DNA from: Microtetraspora niveoalba
GTDB taxonomy: Bacteria; Actinomycetota; Actinomycetes; Streptosporangiales; Streptosporangiaceae
Assembly: GCF_001570405.1 (NCBI RefSeq)
Contig: NZ_BBYM01000009.1
Coordinates: 101,908-165,907 of the forward strand
Reading direction: 5' to 3'
Length of the DNA: 64,000 bases
The notes below the pieces were generated by a model, which had not been told where the DNA came from, searched no databases, and worked only from the letters and a program-made list of their open reading frames with translations. Both the position numbers and the translations under genes were made by a program. Shown piece by piece: positions 16,171-24,657 of the stretch; positions within the stretch are counted from its first letter, which is position 1; every line of letters starts with the position of its first letter.

Positions 16171-16704
16171 GTGACCACCAGCAGGACGCCGTCGCCGTTC
16201 GAGCCGGGGGAGACCTCCCTCATCGTGAGGACGCCCGAGGCGGAGCCGATCGTGAGCCGATGGCGGGAGCGGTTCGACCCGTCGGCGGCGTACGGCGTGC
16301 CCGCCCACGTCACCGTCCTCTACCCGTTCCTTGAGTACGCGCGGATCGACGCCGCGGTCGTGGCGGAGCTGCGGGAGCTGTTCTCCGGTCACGCGGCGTT
16401 CGAGTCGCGGCTCGCGCGGTGTGGCCGCTTTCCCGGCATCCTGTACCTCGTTCCCGAGCCGGAGGAGCGGTTCGTGGCGTTGACGGAGGCGGTGGCCGCG
16501 CGCTGGCCGGAGGCTCCGCCGTACCGGGGGCAGTTCGACGAGGTGATCCCGCACCTGACGGTGGCGGACGGCGACGACCTCGACACGATCGAGCGGGAGG
16601 TCGCGGCCCGCCTCCCGGTGGTCGTCCGCGCCCTGTCGGTGTCGCTGGAGGTGTTCGACGGCGAGCGGTGGCGTCAGGAGGCCGAGTTCCCGCTGCGGCC
16701 GTGA
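16171..16704 (+). CDS. 2H phosphoesterase / 2'-5' RNA ligase-like protein
   Basis: A 177-residue protein with the two His-x-Thr motifs of the 2H (LigT/CPDase) superfamily: HVTVLYPF (about residues 51-58) and HLTVADGD (about 127-134). Such proteins open 2',3'-cyclic phosphates or related RNA ends, though many bacterial members have unknown substrates. The GTG at 16171 is chosen because GAGGATCG lies directly upstream and longer versions would overlap the promoter region of the divergent GNAT gene. Confidence 0.8.
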   Translation: MTTSRTPSPFEPGETSLIVRTPEAEPIVSRWRERFDPSAAYGVPAHVTVLYPFLEYARIDAAVVAELRELFSGHAAFESRLARCGRFPGILYLVPEPEERFVALTEAVAARWPEAPPYRGQFDEVIPHLTVADGDDLDTIEREVAARLPVVVRALSVSLEVFDGERWRQEAEFPLRP

Positions 16705-16732
16705 CCCGGGGCGTGCCTTCCGCCTGGTGAAT

Positions 16733-16751
16733 TAGGACCGGTTTCGTCCTA
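16733..16751. promoter_or_regulatory. Inverted repeat before the AlkZ-like gene
   Basis: TAGGAC and GTCCTA are separated by 7 bp and lie 22 bp upstream of the ATG at 16774. The element sits where a promoter would be, so it is a possible operator, but the arms are short. Confidence 0.3.
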
Positions 16752-16773
16752 TTGGCCGTCTAGTGTCACCGGC

Positions 16774-17949
16774 ATGGCAGACAACAGCGAAACCCGCCCT
16801 TTCCGCGTGGACGCCCCGGAGGCCGGTCCGGGCGGTCCACGGGTGCTGGGGCGGCGGGCGCTCAGCCGGGCGACCCTGGAGCGGCAACTGCTGCTGCGCC
16901 GCCACGACCTTCCGGTGGCCGCCGTGGTGGAGCACCTCGTCGGTCTGCAGGCGCAGACCACGCAGACCTGGTACACCGGCCTGTGGACGCGCATCGAGGG
17001 GTTCCGGCCCGAGGACGCCTCCGACCTGCTGGCCGGGCGCGAGCTGGTCCGCGTCGCGCTCATGCGCTCGACGATCCATCTGGTGACCGCCGCCGACTGC
17101 CTGGCGCTGCGGCCCGTGGTGCAGCCGGCCATGGAACGCGGCCTGTACGCCAACAGAGCCATGCGGCCGATCGCCGGCCTGGACCTGGACAAGGTGGTGG
17201 CCGCCGGGCGGGAGCTCCTGGACGAGCTGCCGCGCACCACCGCCGAGCTGGGCGCGCTGCTCCACGAGCGGTTCCCCGAGGGCCCTCCCAACGCCCTCGC
17301 CTCCGTCGTACGCAACCTCGCCACGCTCGTGCAGGTGCCGCCCCGAGGGCTCTGGGGCGGGAGTGGGCAGACGCGGTACGCGACGGCCGAGACCTGGCTC
17401 GGCCGTCCCCTCGACCCCGCGCCGTCCGTCGAGAGGACGATCCTGCGCTATCTCGGGGCGTTCGGGCCGGCCACGGTCAAGGACGTGCAGACCTGGTCCG
17501 GGCTGACCCGGCTCGGCGAGGTGCTCGACCGCCTGCGGCCCGGGCTCGTCACGTTCCGGGACGAGCGGGGCCAGGAGCTCTTCGACCTGCCGGAGGCCCC
17601 CCGCCCGGGCGAGGACGTGCCGGCGCCGCCGCGCTTCCTGTACGACTTCGACAACCTCCTGCTGTCGCACGCCGACCGGAGCCGCGTCCAGACCGAGGCG
17701 TGCGCGAGGACGCGCTCGCACGTCAAGAACGGCCTCGTCCCCGGCGCTGTGCTGGTCGACGGGTTCACCGCCGCGAACTGGAAGATCAGCCGAGGCAAGG
17801 AGGGGGCCGTCCTCGAAATCCAGCCGTACGCCGCGCTGTCGCCGGGGGACGCGGACGCCGTCGTGGAGGAGGGGGCCCGGCTGCTCGGCTTCGCCGCCGC
17901 GGGCGCCGCGGCCCACGACGTGCGGATCCTGCCCCCGGTCCGCGGCTAA
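16774..17949 (+). CDS. AlkZ-like winged-helix DNA glycosylase family protein (HTH_42)
   Basis: A 391-residue member of the winged-helix HTH_42 superfamily that contains the DNA glycosylases AlkZ and AlkX/YcaQ. The catalytic motif region reads GLQAQTTQTWYTGLW, giving a Gln-Ala-Gln triad at residues 59-61. In AlkZ-type enzymes Gln-x-Gln is used to excise bulky lesions or unhook inter-strand crosslinks, whereas YcaQ-type enzymes have Gln-x-Asp. The C-terminal part has FLYDFDNLLLSHADRSR and VLVDGFTAANWKI, normal for the family. In producers of DNA-alkylating antibiotics such genes confer self-protection; here no biosynthetic genes are adjacent, so a housekeeping repair role is equally possible. 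Confidence 0.75.
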   Translation: MADNSETRPFRVDAPEAGPGGPRVLGRRALSRATLERQLLLRRHDLPVAAVVEHLVGLQAQTTQTWYTGLWTRIEGFRPEDASDLLAGRELVRVALMRSTIHLVTAADCLALRPVVQPAMERGLYANRAMRPIAGLDLDKVVAAGRELLDELPRTTAELGALLHERFPEGPPNALASVVRNLATLVQVPPRGLWGGSGQTRYATAETWLGRPLDPAPSVERTILRYLGAFGPATVKDVQTWSGLTRLGEVLDRLRPGLVTFRDERGQELFDLPEAPRPGEDVPAPPRFLYDFDNLLLSHADRSRVQTEACARTRSHVKNGLVPGAVLVDGFTAANWKISRGKEGAVLEIQPYAALSPGDADAVVEEGARLLGFAAAGAAAHDVRILPPVRG

Positions 17950-17985
17950 CCTGCGAGTCCACCCCCGATGTGGAGACGAGGAGCC

Positions 17986-18684
17986 ATGGAGAGTACGAAC
18001 GGCGCGGAGCTGGTGCGCCGGGCCCGGGTGCTGGCGGGGAGGTCGGCGGACGCCGGCCGTCCGGTCGTGCTCGGGATCGCGGGAAAGCCGGGCGCGGGCA
18101 AGTCGACGCTCGCCGCGGCGCTGGCCCGGGCGCTGAACGCCGAGGCGCCGGACCGGGGTGTGGTGCTCGCCCCGATGGACGGTTTCCACCTGAGCAACGA
18201 CGTCCTCGACGGACTGGGCCTGCGCGACCGCAAGGGGGCGCCCGAGACGTTCGACGCCTGGGGTTTCCTCGCCCTCCTGGAACGGATCAGGGCCGGGCGG
18301 GAGCCGGTCGTGTACGCCCCGACGTTCGACCGGGCCGTCGAGGAGCCGGTCGCGGGTGCGATCCCCGTCCCCAGGGAGACGCGGCTGGTGATCACCGAGG
18401 GCAACTACCTGCTGCTGGACGGGGAGCCGTGGCGGCGGGCCCGCGCCCTCCTCGACGAGGTCTGGTACGTGGAGGTCGCGGACGCGCTGCGGCTCGACCG
18501 GCTCACCGCCCGGCACGCGGCCTTCGGCAAGACGCCCGAGCAGGCGCGGGCCTGGGCCACCGGCAGCGACGAGCGCAACGCGGAGCTGGTCGGCCGCGCC
18601 GCGGGCCGCGCTGACCTGCGCGTACGCTTGGACGGCTGGTCCTTGGAGACATTTGGCCAGGTTATGGGATTTGGTAGACAATAA
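17986..18684 (+). CDS. P-loop nucleoside/nucleotide kinase family protein
   Basis: A 232-residue P-loop kinase of the uridine kinase/pantothenate kinase type. The Walker A loop is GKPGAGKST (residues 33-41) and the acceptor region reads MDGFHLSND (about 62-70), as in fructose/uridine-type kinases of this group. TEGNYLLLDGEPW supplies the Walker B-like segment. The exact substrate is unknown. The ATG at 17986 has GAGGAG 3-8 bases upstream. It follows the AlkZ-like gene by 36 bp and probably shares its transcript. Confidence 0.82.
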   Translation: MESTNGAELVRRARVLAGRSADAGRPVVLGIAGKPGAGKSTLAAALARALNAEAPDRGVVLAPMDGFHLSNDVLDGLGLRDRKGAPETFDAWGFLALLERIRAGREPVVYAPTFDRAVEEPVAGAIPVPRETRLVITEGNYLLLDGEPWRRARALLDEVWYVEVADALRLDRLTARHAAFGKTPEQARAWATGSDERNAELVGRAAGRADLRVRLDGWSLETFGQVMGFGRQ

Positions 18685-18745
18685 GCGGAATGTCCAGGTA
18701 GTCCCGTCGGGCGGTTCACCCGGCACGCGAACAAGGAGGCGCGAC

Positions 18746-21028
18746 GTGGCGAGGAAGGCACCCGGCGAGGACGTCAGCGACAAGGACCTCACGGTCGGAC
18801 CGCCCAAGGAGTGGGCCGCCGGCATCCCGGCCGTCACGAACTCCCTGCGCATGTCGTACGACCAGATGGGCGCCGGGCGCACGCTGCTCACCCTGGCCAG
18901 GGTCAACCAGAAGCACGGGTTCGACTGCCCGGGTTGCGCCTGGCCCGAGGGCGACCACCGCAGCCCGGCCGAGTTCTGCGAGAACGGCGCGAAGGCCGTG
19001 GCGGAGGAGGCCACCACCCGCCGGGTCACCCGCGAGTTCTTCGCCGCGCACCCGGTGCGCGAGCTGGCCGGCCGCACCGACTACTGGCTCGGCCAGCAGG
19101 GACGGCTCACCGAGCCGATGCACAAGCCCGCGGGCGCGGACCACTACCGGCCGGTGAGCTGGGACGAGGCGTTCGCGATCATCGCCCGGGAACTGCGGGC
19201 GCTGGAGTCGCCGGACGAGGCCCTGTTCTACACCTCCGGCCGCACCTCGAACGAGGCCGCGTTCGTCTACCAGTTGCTGGTCCGCAGGTTCGGCACGAAC
19301 AACCTGCCCGACTGCTCCAACATGTGCCACGAGTCCAGCGGCTCCGCGCTCAACGAGACCCTGGGCATCGGCAAGGGGACGGTGTCGCTGGCCGACCTGC
19401 ACCGCGCCGACCTCGTCTTCGTGGTCGGGCAGAACCCCGGCACCAACCACCCGCGGATGTTGTCGGCCCTGGAGAAGGCCAAGCGGAACGGCGCGCGGAT
19501 CATCGCGGTGAACCCGCTGCCCGAGGCCGGGCTGCTGCGCTTCAAGAACCCGCAGCGCGCCTCGGGCGTGGTCGGGCGCGGCACCACCCTGGCCGACCGT
19601 TTCCTGCAGATCCGGCTCAACGGCGACCTCGCGCTCTTCCAGGCGTTGTCGCGGCTGCTGCTCGACGCCGAGGACGCCGCCCCCGGCACGGTCGTGGACC
19701 GGGAGTTCGTCGAGGAGCACACGTACGGCTTCGAGAAGTGGGCGGAGGGTCTGCGCGGCCTCGACTGGGACGAGGTGGCCGAGGCCACCGGGCTGGACCG
19801 GTCCGCCATCGAGGAGACCGCCCGGGACGTGATGGCGGCCGAGTCCGTGATCGTCTGCTGGGCGATGGGCCTCACCCAGCACAAGAACTCCGTCCCCACG
19901 ATCCGCGAGGTGGTCAACTTCCTGCTGCTGGGCGGGAACGTCGGACGGCCCGGCGCGGGCGTCTGCCCGGTGCGCGGGCACTCCAACGTCCAGGGCGACC
20001 GCACGATGGGCATCTACGAGAAGCCCGGGGCGGCGTTCCTCGACGCGATCAGGGACGAGTTCGGGTTCGAGCCGCCCCGCCGCCACGGGTTCGACACCGT
20101 CGAGGCGATCAGGGCCCTGCGCGACGGGCGGGCCAAGGTGTTCTTCGCGATGGGCGGCAACTTCGTCGCGGCCACGCCCGACACGGAGGTGACCGAGGCC
20201 GCGATGCGCGGGGCCCGGCTCACCGTCCAGGTGTCCACCAAGCTGAACCGCTCGCACGCCGTGTGCGGCGAGGAGGCGCTGATCCTGCCCACGCTTGGCC
20301 GTACGGAGCGGGACGCCGACAGGTTCGTCACGGTCGAGGACTCCATGGGCATGGTCCACGCCTCGCGCGGGCGGCTGCGGCCCGCCTCGCCGCACCTGCT
20401 GCCGGAGGTGGAGATCGTCTGCCGGCTGGCCCGCGAGCTGTTCGGTCCGGACGACCACCTGCCGTGGGAGGAGTTCGCGGCCGACTACGGCGCGATCCGC
20501 GACCGGATCGCGCGCGTCATCCCGGGGTTCGACGACTTCAACGCGCGGGCCCTGGACGGCTTCGCGCTGCCCAACGCCCCCCGCGACGAGCGGCGCTTCC
20601 CCACGGCGACCGGCAGGGCCAACTTCACCGTGAACACCCTGGAAGTGCTGCGCGTGCCCGAGGGCAGGCTGCTGCTGCAGACCGTGCGCAGCCACGACCA
20701 GTACAACACCACGATCTACGGCATGGACGACCGCTACCGCGGGGTGAAGGCGGGCAGGCGCGTCGTCTTCGTGCACCCCGACGACCTGGCCGAGCGCGGC
20801 CTGGCCGACGGCGACATGGTGGACCTGATCAGCGAGTGGCCGGACGGGGAGCGCCGGGCCGAGGCGTTCCGGGTCATCGCCTACTCGACCGCGCGCGGCT
20901 GCTGCGCCGCGTACTTCCCGGAGACGAACGTGCTGGTGCCGCTGGACTCGGTCGCCGAGACCTCGGGCACTCCCACGTCCAAGAGCGTCGTGGTCCGGCT
21001 CAGCCGGTCCGGCGCGGCGACCGCCTGA
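18746..21028 (+). CDS. FdhF/YdeP-family molybdopterin oxidoreductase
   Basis: A 760-residue molybdopterin-dependent oxidoreductase alpha-subunit homologue of the FdhF/YdeP family. The N-terminal FDCPGCAWPEG (Cys61, Cys64) is the reduced iron-sulfur binding signature of this family, and SNMCHESSG places a Cys (Cys194) where formate dehydrogenases carry the Mo-coordinating Cys/Sec. VVGQNPGTNHPRML and GVCPVRGHSNVQGDRTMGIY are cofactor-binding blocks, and the C-terminal molydop-binding domain starts near residue 650. It likely oxidises or reduces a small molecule, but the substrate and electron partner are unknown and no partner subunit lies nearby. The GTG start at 18746 has AAGGAGG 6 bases upstream. 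A strong terminator follows. Confidence 0.88.
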   Translation: MARKAPGEDVSDKDLTVGPPKEWAAGIPAVTNSLRMSYDQMGAGRTLLTLARVNQKHGFDCPGCAWPEGDHRSPAEFCENGAKAVAEEATTRRVTREFFAAHPVRELAGRTDYWLGQQGRLTEPMHKPAGADHYRPVSWDEAFAIIARELRALESPDEALFYTSGRTSNEAAFVYQLLVRRFGTNNLPDCSNMCHESSGSALNETLGIGKGTVSLADLHRADLVFVVGQNPGTNHPRMLSALEKAKRNGARIIAVNPLPEAGLLRFKNPQRASGVVGRGTTLADRFLQIRLNGDLALFQALSRLLLDAEDAAPGTVVDREFVEEHTYGFEKWAEGLRGLDWDEVAEATGLDRSAIEETARDVMAAESVIVCWAMGLTQHKNSVPTIREVVNFLLLGGNVGRPGAGVCPVRGHSNVQGDRTMGIYEKPGAAFLDAIRDEFGFEPPRRHGFDTVEAIRALRDGRAKVFFAMGGNFVAATPDTEVTEAAMRGARLTVQVSTKLNRSHAVCGEEALILPTLGRTERDADRFVTVEDSMGMVHASRGRLRPASPHLLPEVEIVCRLARELFGPDDHLPWEEFAADYGAIRDRIARVIPGFDDFNARALDGFALPNAPRDERRFPTATGRANFTVNTLEVLRVPEGRLLLQTVRSHDQYNTTIYGMDDRYRGVKAGRRVVFVHPDDLAERGLADGDMVDLISEWPDGERRAEAFRVIAYSTARGCCAAYFPETNVLVPLDSVAETSGTPTSKSVVVRLSRSGAATA

Positions 21029-21041
21029 CGACGCGCACGGA

Positions 21042-21074
21042 AAGGCCCGCGCGGAGGGTGTCCGCGCGGGCCTT
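21042..21074. terminator. Bidirectional terminator between convergent genes
   Basis: AAGGCCCGCGCGGA and TCCGCGCGGGCCTT form a perfect 14-bp stem with a 5-base loop in the 64-bp gap between the FdhF/YdeP gene and the convergent YcnI gene. The A-rich and T-rich stem ends suit both directions. Confidence 0.85.
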
Positions 21075-21092
21075 CACGTCATCGGAGAGCGG

Positions 21093-21809
21093 TCACTGGG
21101 CCCGGCGGCGCAGGCCCGCCACCCCGACGGCGGTGCCCGCGACGCCGACGACGACCCCGATCGCGCCGATGAGCCGCGCGGTGCCGTCGGACGACGAGGT
21201 CTCGGCCACCGCGGCGACCGACGGCGCGGCGGACGGGGACGCAGCGTGGCCGCCGGCCGTGTCGTCGCCGGCCGCGACCAGCTTCAGGACGGGCGCCGGG
21301 TGGTCCGGCTCGGAACCGTCCGCCTTGGCCGGGTCGGCCCACTTCACGACCTCGCCGCCCGAGTAGGTCTGGACGGTCGGGAACGCCAGCTCGTCCACCT
21401 TGCTGGGCAGCGGGCCGACCGACGCCTCGAACTCCTGGAACTGGCCGGGGCCGATCTTCCCGCCGGACCAGGTGATCTTCAGGACCGACTCGGTGATCGT
21501 GTCGCCGGAGTCGGACACCACGGGGGCGGGCAGCTTGCCCTGGGTCACCTTCACGTCCCAGCCCGGGACCGGCCGGACCGAGACGAAGGGCAGCGGGTTG
21601 TCGGTCGGGAACTCCACCTCGACCTTGGTGGTGGAGGCGTCGTCCCGCTCGTTCGGGACGCGGAAGGCGAGCTTGCTCCAGGAGCCCTTCACCGCGGATC
21701 CGGGGTTGACGCTGACATGGGCGAGAGCCGGTACGGCGAGGCCGATCGTGAGCGCGAGGGCACCGGCGGTGACGGCGGCGGCGCGGCGGGCGGCGGTGGT
21801 CATGGTCAT
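21093..21809 (-). CDS. YcnI-family copper-associated membrane-anchored protein (DUF1775)
   Basis: A 238-residue exported protein. A signal peptide ends LAVPALA with His31 as the first mature residue (HVSVNP), the position YcnI-type proteins use to bind Cu(II) through a histidine brace. The DUF1775 domain spans about residues 31-170, including Trp44 and FPTVQTYSGGEVVKWADP. A Ser/Ala-rich linker leads to a single C-terminal transmembrane helix (about 213-233) and an Arg-rich tail. It probably receives or stores copper at the outer membrane face. The ATG at 21809 has GGAG 8 bases upstream. The genes upstream on the same strand and the divergent CopD/CtaG gene make this a copper-handling block. 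Confidence 0.88.
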   Translation of the reverse strand: MTMTTAARRAAAVTAGALALTIGLAVPALAHVSVNPGSAVKGSWSKLAFRVPNERDDASTTKVEVEFPTDNPLPFVSVRPVPGWDVKVTQGKLPAPVVSDSGDTITESVLKITWSGGKIGPGQFQEFEASVGPLPSKVDELAFPTVQTYSGGEVVKWADPAKADGSEPDHPAPVLKLVAAGDDTAGGHAASPSAAPSVAAVAETSSSDGTARLIGAIGVVVGVAGTAVGVAGLRRRAQ

Positions 21810-21909
21810 GGGAGGTCTCCAGTCGTCTTCGTGAATGCCGGAAGGGCGCGAACCGCCGGACGGGCGGGGAGGGGCCCCGGCCCTGGGGGACGCGGTCGCG
21901 CGCGGAACG

Positions 21910-22461
21910 TCAGAAGGCGGGGAGAACGGGCGGGCCGCGCCGTACCAGCGCGTGCCTGAGCACCCGGCCGGTCAGCCGCGTGGGCGCGGCCGCGGCGCGG
22001 GGGAGCGGGACGAGCGGCGCGGCGGGCAGTCGCGCCGGGGCGAGCAGGCGCAGCGCGGACGCGCCCAGCCTGCGGAGCAGGGACCACAACGCGTTCTCGC
22101 CGCGCGCCAGCCACCACCCGGTGACCAGCGTGGCGACGAGGTGGGCGGCGACCATGCCCACGTCCACGCCGAGGCGGTGGGTGTGCGGCGGCACGGCGAG
22201 GCCGTCCGGGACGGTGGCCCGGCCGAGCAGCAGGTGCAGGAAGAGCTGCGCTCCCGCGAGGAGGCCGGTGATGGCGGCGCGCGAGCGCTCGCGTCCGGCC
22301 AACGCGGCCGAGGCCGCCATGATGACCGTGCCGCCGACGGCGAGCGCGCCCGGCGTGGGCCCGGTCCCTCCGGCGAACCTGTGCGCGCAGACGCCGAGAA
22401 CCACGCAGACGACCGAGAAGGCGGCGGCGCGGGCGAGACGCAGGGGGAGGCGGGCACGCAT
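21910..22461 (-). CDS. Small multi-pass membrane protein in the copper block
   Basis: A 183-residue protein with about four hydrophobic segments (near residues 10-30, 40-60, 62-80 and 100-122) and a His-containing loop, PPHTHRLGVD, followed by MVAAHLVATLV. I do not recognise a named family with certainty; similar membrane proteins occur next to ycnI in actinobacteria. The ATG at 22461 is the first ATG; a TTG three codons upstream (22470) is also possible, and no clear ribosome site separates them. It lies 100 bp upstream of the YcnI gene on the same strand and probably shares its transcript, so a role in copper or heme-copper handling is inferred from position only. Confidence 0.65.
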   Translation of the reverse strand: MRARLPLRLARAAAFSVVCVVLGVCAHRFAGGTGPTPGALAVGGTVIMAASAALAGRERSRAAITGLLAGAQLFLHLLLGRATVPDGLAVPPHTHRLGVDVGMVAAHLVATLVTGWWLARGENALWSLLRRLGASALRLLAPARLPAAPLVPLPRAAAAPTRLTGRVLRHALVRRGPPVLPAF

Positions 22462-22715
22462 GACGCCCAAATGGTCTCACAGAGAGTCGCCGGGCCGTCT
22501 CTCCCCTGAACCTTTCATTTCCCGCGCTGGCCTGCGGGCGGATGAGCCGGGGGGCCCGTTTCCCGACGAAACCCTCGTCTCTGACGGCATGTGCGGACAT
22601 ACTCGGACCCGAGCGGTTTCCCTGCCGGGGACCGGGCCCGGGAACGCGGTTCGGGCGCCCGGCTCGGGTCCCGTGGCGACGACCCCCCATCGCGACGAAC
22701 CGTGGCGAGGACACC

Positions 22716-24596
22716 GTGACGTCTCCCCCCGCACGTCCCGAGGAGCCCCCGGCGCAGGGCTCGCACGCCGTACACCCCGCACCGGGCGACGCGCCCCCGG
22801 CCTCCGCTCCGGCGGCCTCCATCACGGCGGTCGCCGCTCTGGTGGGCGTCGCCGCCTTCGCCGTGCTCGGGCTCGCCCTGTGGTTCGGCGGCGGCACGCC
22901 GCGCCCGCCGATCGAGGGGCTGCCCGCCCCCGACGTGGTCACGATGATCGGCCTCCCGGCCGTACGCGTGCTCCACGACGCCTGCGCCGCCGCGACCGTG
23001 GGAACACTGCTCGCCTCCCTGATGGGCCCGGCCGAGAGCGCGGGACGGATCGCGCGTTCGGCCGGGCCGTGGGCCCTCGGGTGGGCGGTGAGCGCGATGC
23101 TCACCGAAGTCCTCACGCTGTCGGACTTCCTGGCCCTGTCCGTGCCCGAGACGCTGAGCTCCGGGGTGCTGCCCACGTTCGTCCTGGACATCCCGCAGGG
23201 CCAGGCGTTCCTCGTCGTCGGCGTGCTCGCCCTGCTGGTCGCGGTCGGCGTGCGCGGGCCGCTCGGCGCCCTCGGCCGTACGGGACCGGCCGTGCTGACC
23301 GGGCTCGCGGTCGTCGCCGTGCTGCCTCCGGCGTACGTGGGGCACTCGGCCTCGGCGGCGGACCACAACCTCGCGGTCTCCAGCCTGATGTTGCACATCG
23401 CCGCGGTGACCCTGTGGGTCGGCGGCCTGTACGGGGTGGTCGCGCTGCTGCGCGGGCCGGTGCTCGCGGTGCGCCGGTTCAGCGCCCTCGCCCTGTGGTG
23501 CTTCGCGGCCGCCGGGTTCTCGGGGCTGGTCAACGCGTGGATCCGGCTCGGCGATCCGGTCCGGCTCCTCGACTCGCGGTACGGCCTGCTGCTCCTCGCC
23601 AAGATCGCGGCGCTGGCGGCGCTGGGCTGGTTCGGATGGCGGCACCGCCGCTCGACCATCGCCGCGCTGGAGAGCGGGCGCGGCTCGCGGCCGTTCCTGC
23701 GGCTGGCGGCGGCGGAGATCGCGGTGATGGCGGCGACGCTCGGACTGGCCGTGGCGCTGTCGCGCACGGCGCCGCCCCAGGCGGAGGGCGGCCTGGCCCA
23801 CCAGCACGAGTTGCTCGGCTACGTCGTCGCGCCGCTCGTCCCCGGACGGCTGCTCACCGTTGTCCGGCCGGACCCGATCGTGCTCTTCGCCGTCGCGGGG
23901 GCGCTCGCCGCCTATCTGGTCGCGGTGCGGCGGACCGGCGGCCCGTGGCCCGTCCGGCGGATCGCCGCCTGGTCGGCGGGGGCGCTGGTCCTGCTGTACG
24001 CCCTCGTGGGAGGCGTGGCCGCGTACGGCCCGGCCGTCTTCTCGGCGCACGCGGCGCAGCTCGCGCTGGCGGGCACGGCCGGCCCGGCCCTGCTCGCCCT
24101 CGGGGCCCCGCTGTCGCTCCGCCTCGCCGCGGTCTCGCGGCCGTTGTCCCATCCGCTCGCGGCGCTGGCGTGCTACGCCGTGCCGTACCCGCTGCTCTAT
24201 CTGACCGGGCTCTTCGACCTGGCCCAGTCGAGCCTCGCTGTACGGCTGGCGACGCAGGCGGTCGTGGTGGTGACCGGGACGCTGTTCTTCGCGGTCGCCC
24301 TGGGCGTCGATCCGCTGCCGCGCGCGATCGGGGTGCCGGTCCGGGTCCGGATGTTGCTCGGCGCGGCCGTGGTGCAGGTCTGGGTGGGGCTGCTCCTGTT
24401 CACCGGGCCGCCCCAGGGGCACGACTGGTACGCGGCGCTCACCCTGCCCTGGGCGCCCGAGCGGGCCGGAGACCAGCGGCTGGGCGCGCTGCTCGGCCCC
24501 GGGATCTCCCTGGTGGTGATCGCCGTGCTCCTGGCGCTGCTGCTCGGCCGCGGCCGGGCCGCCCGCCGCCGCCTCGCCGTCCGGCCAGGGGGGTGA
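22716..24596 (+). CDS. CopD-CtaG fusion copper/cytochrome oxidase assembly membrane protein
   Basis: A 626-residue integral membrane protein. The N-terminal half (to about residue 340) has the CopD copper-transport layout, with LMLHIAAVTLWVGGLYGVVA and RYGLLLLAKIAALAALGW. The C-terminal half matches CtaG/YtaF-like cytochrome c oxidase assembly proteins, with HPLAALACYAVPYPLLYLTG near the middle and FTGPPQGHDWYAALTLPW near the end (Trp/His-rich). These fusions are common in actinobacteria and deliver copper for cuproenzyme assembly. The GTG at 22716 (GGCGAGGAC upstream) gives a short cytoplasmic tail before the first helix. It diverges from the YcnI side, so uptake and storage proteins flank one regulatory gap. 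Confidence 0.88.
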   Translation: MTSPPARPEEPPAQGSHAVHPAPGDAPPASAPAASITAVAALVGVAAFAVLGLALWFGGGTPRPPIEGLPAPDVVTMIGLPAVRVLHDACAAATVGTLLASLMGPAESAGRIARSAGPWALGWAVSAMLTEVLTLSDFLALSVPETLSSGVLPTFVLDIPQGQAFLVVGVLALLVAVGVRGPLGALGRTGPAVLTGLAVVAVLPPAYVGHSASAADHNLAVSSLMLHIAAVTLWVGGLYGVVALLRGPVLAVRRFSALALWCFAAAGFSGLVNAWIRLGDPVRLLDSRYGLLLLAKIAALAALGWFGWRHRRSTIAALESGRGSRPFLRLAAAEIAVMAATLGLAVALSRTAPPQAEGGLAHQHELLGYVVAPLVPGRLLTVVRPDPIVLFAVAGALAAYLVAVRRTGGPWPVRRIAAWSAGALVLLYALVGGVAAYGPAVFSAHAAQLALAGTAGPALLALGAPLSLRLAAVSRPLSHPLAALACYAVPYPLLYLTGLFDLAQSSLAVRLATQAVVVVTGTLFFAVALGVDPLPRAIGVPVRVRMLLGAAVVQVWVGLLLFTGPPQGHDWYAALTLPWAPERAGDQRLGALLGPGISLVVIAVLLALLLGRGRAARRRLAVRPGG

Positions 24597-24604
24597 CCGC
24601 GGAC

Positions 24605-24626
24605 TCAGCATATCTACGTATGCTGA
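24605..24626. promoter_or_regulatory. Palindromic operator before the SulP gene
   Basis: TCAGCATA (24605-24612) and TATGCTGA (24619-24626) form perfect 8-bp arms around a 6-bp centre. The centre spacing and AT-rich arms resemble ArsR/SmtB or similar metal-sensor boxes, but no regulator gene is adjacent. It ends 31 bp before the chosen SulP start. Confidence 0.5.
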
Positions 24627-24657
24627 TGTGAAAAATTCTTCAATTGGGGACCACTTC

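Noticed and set aside
16732..19077. 781-codon minus-strand frame over the AlkZ-like and kinase genes
   Set aside because: It is antisense to three genes with recognisable domains and lacks any of its own.
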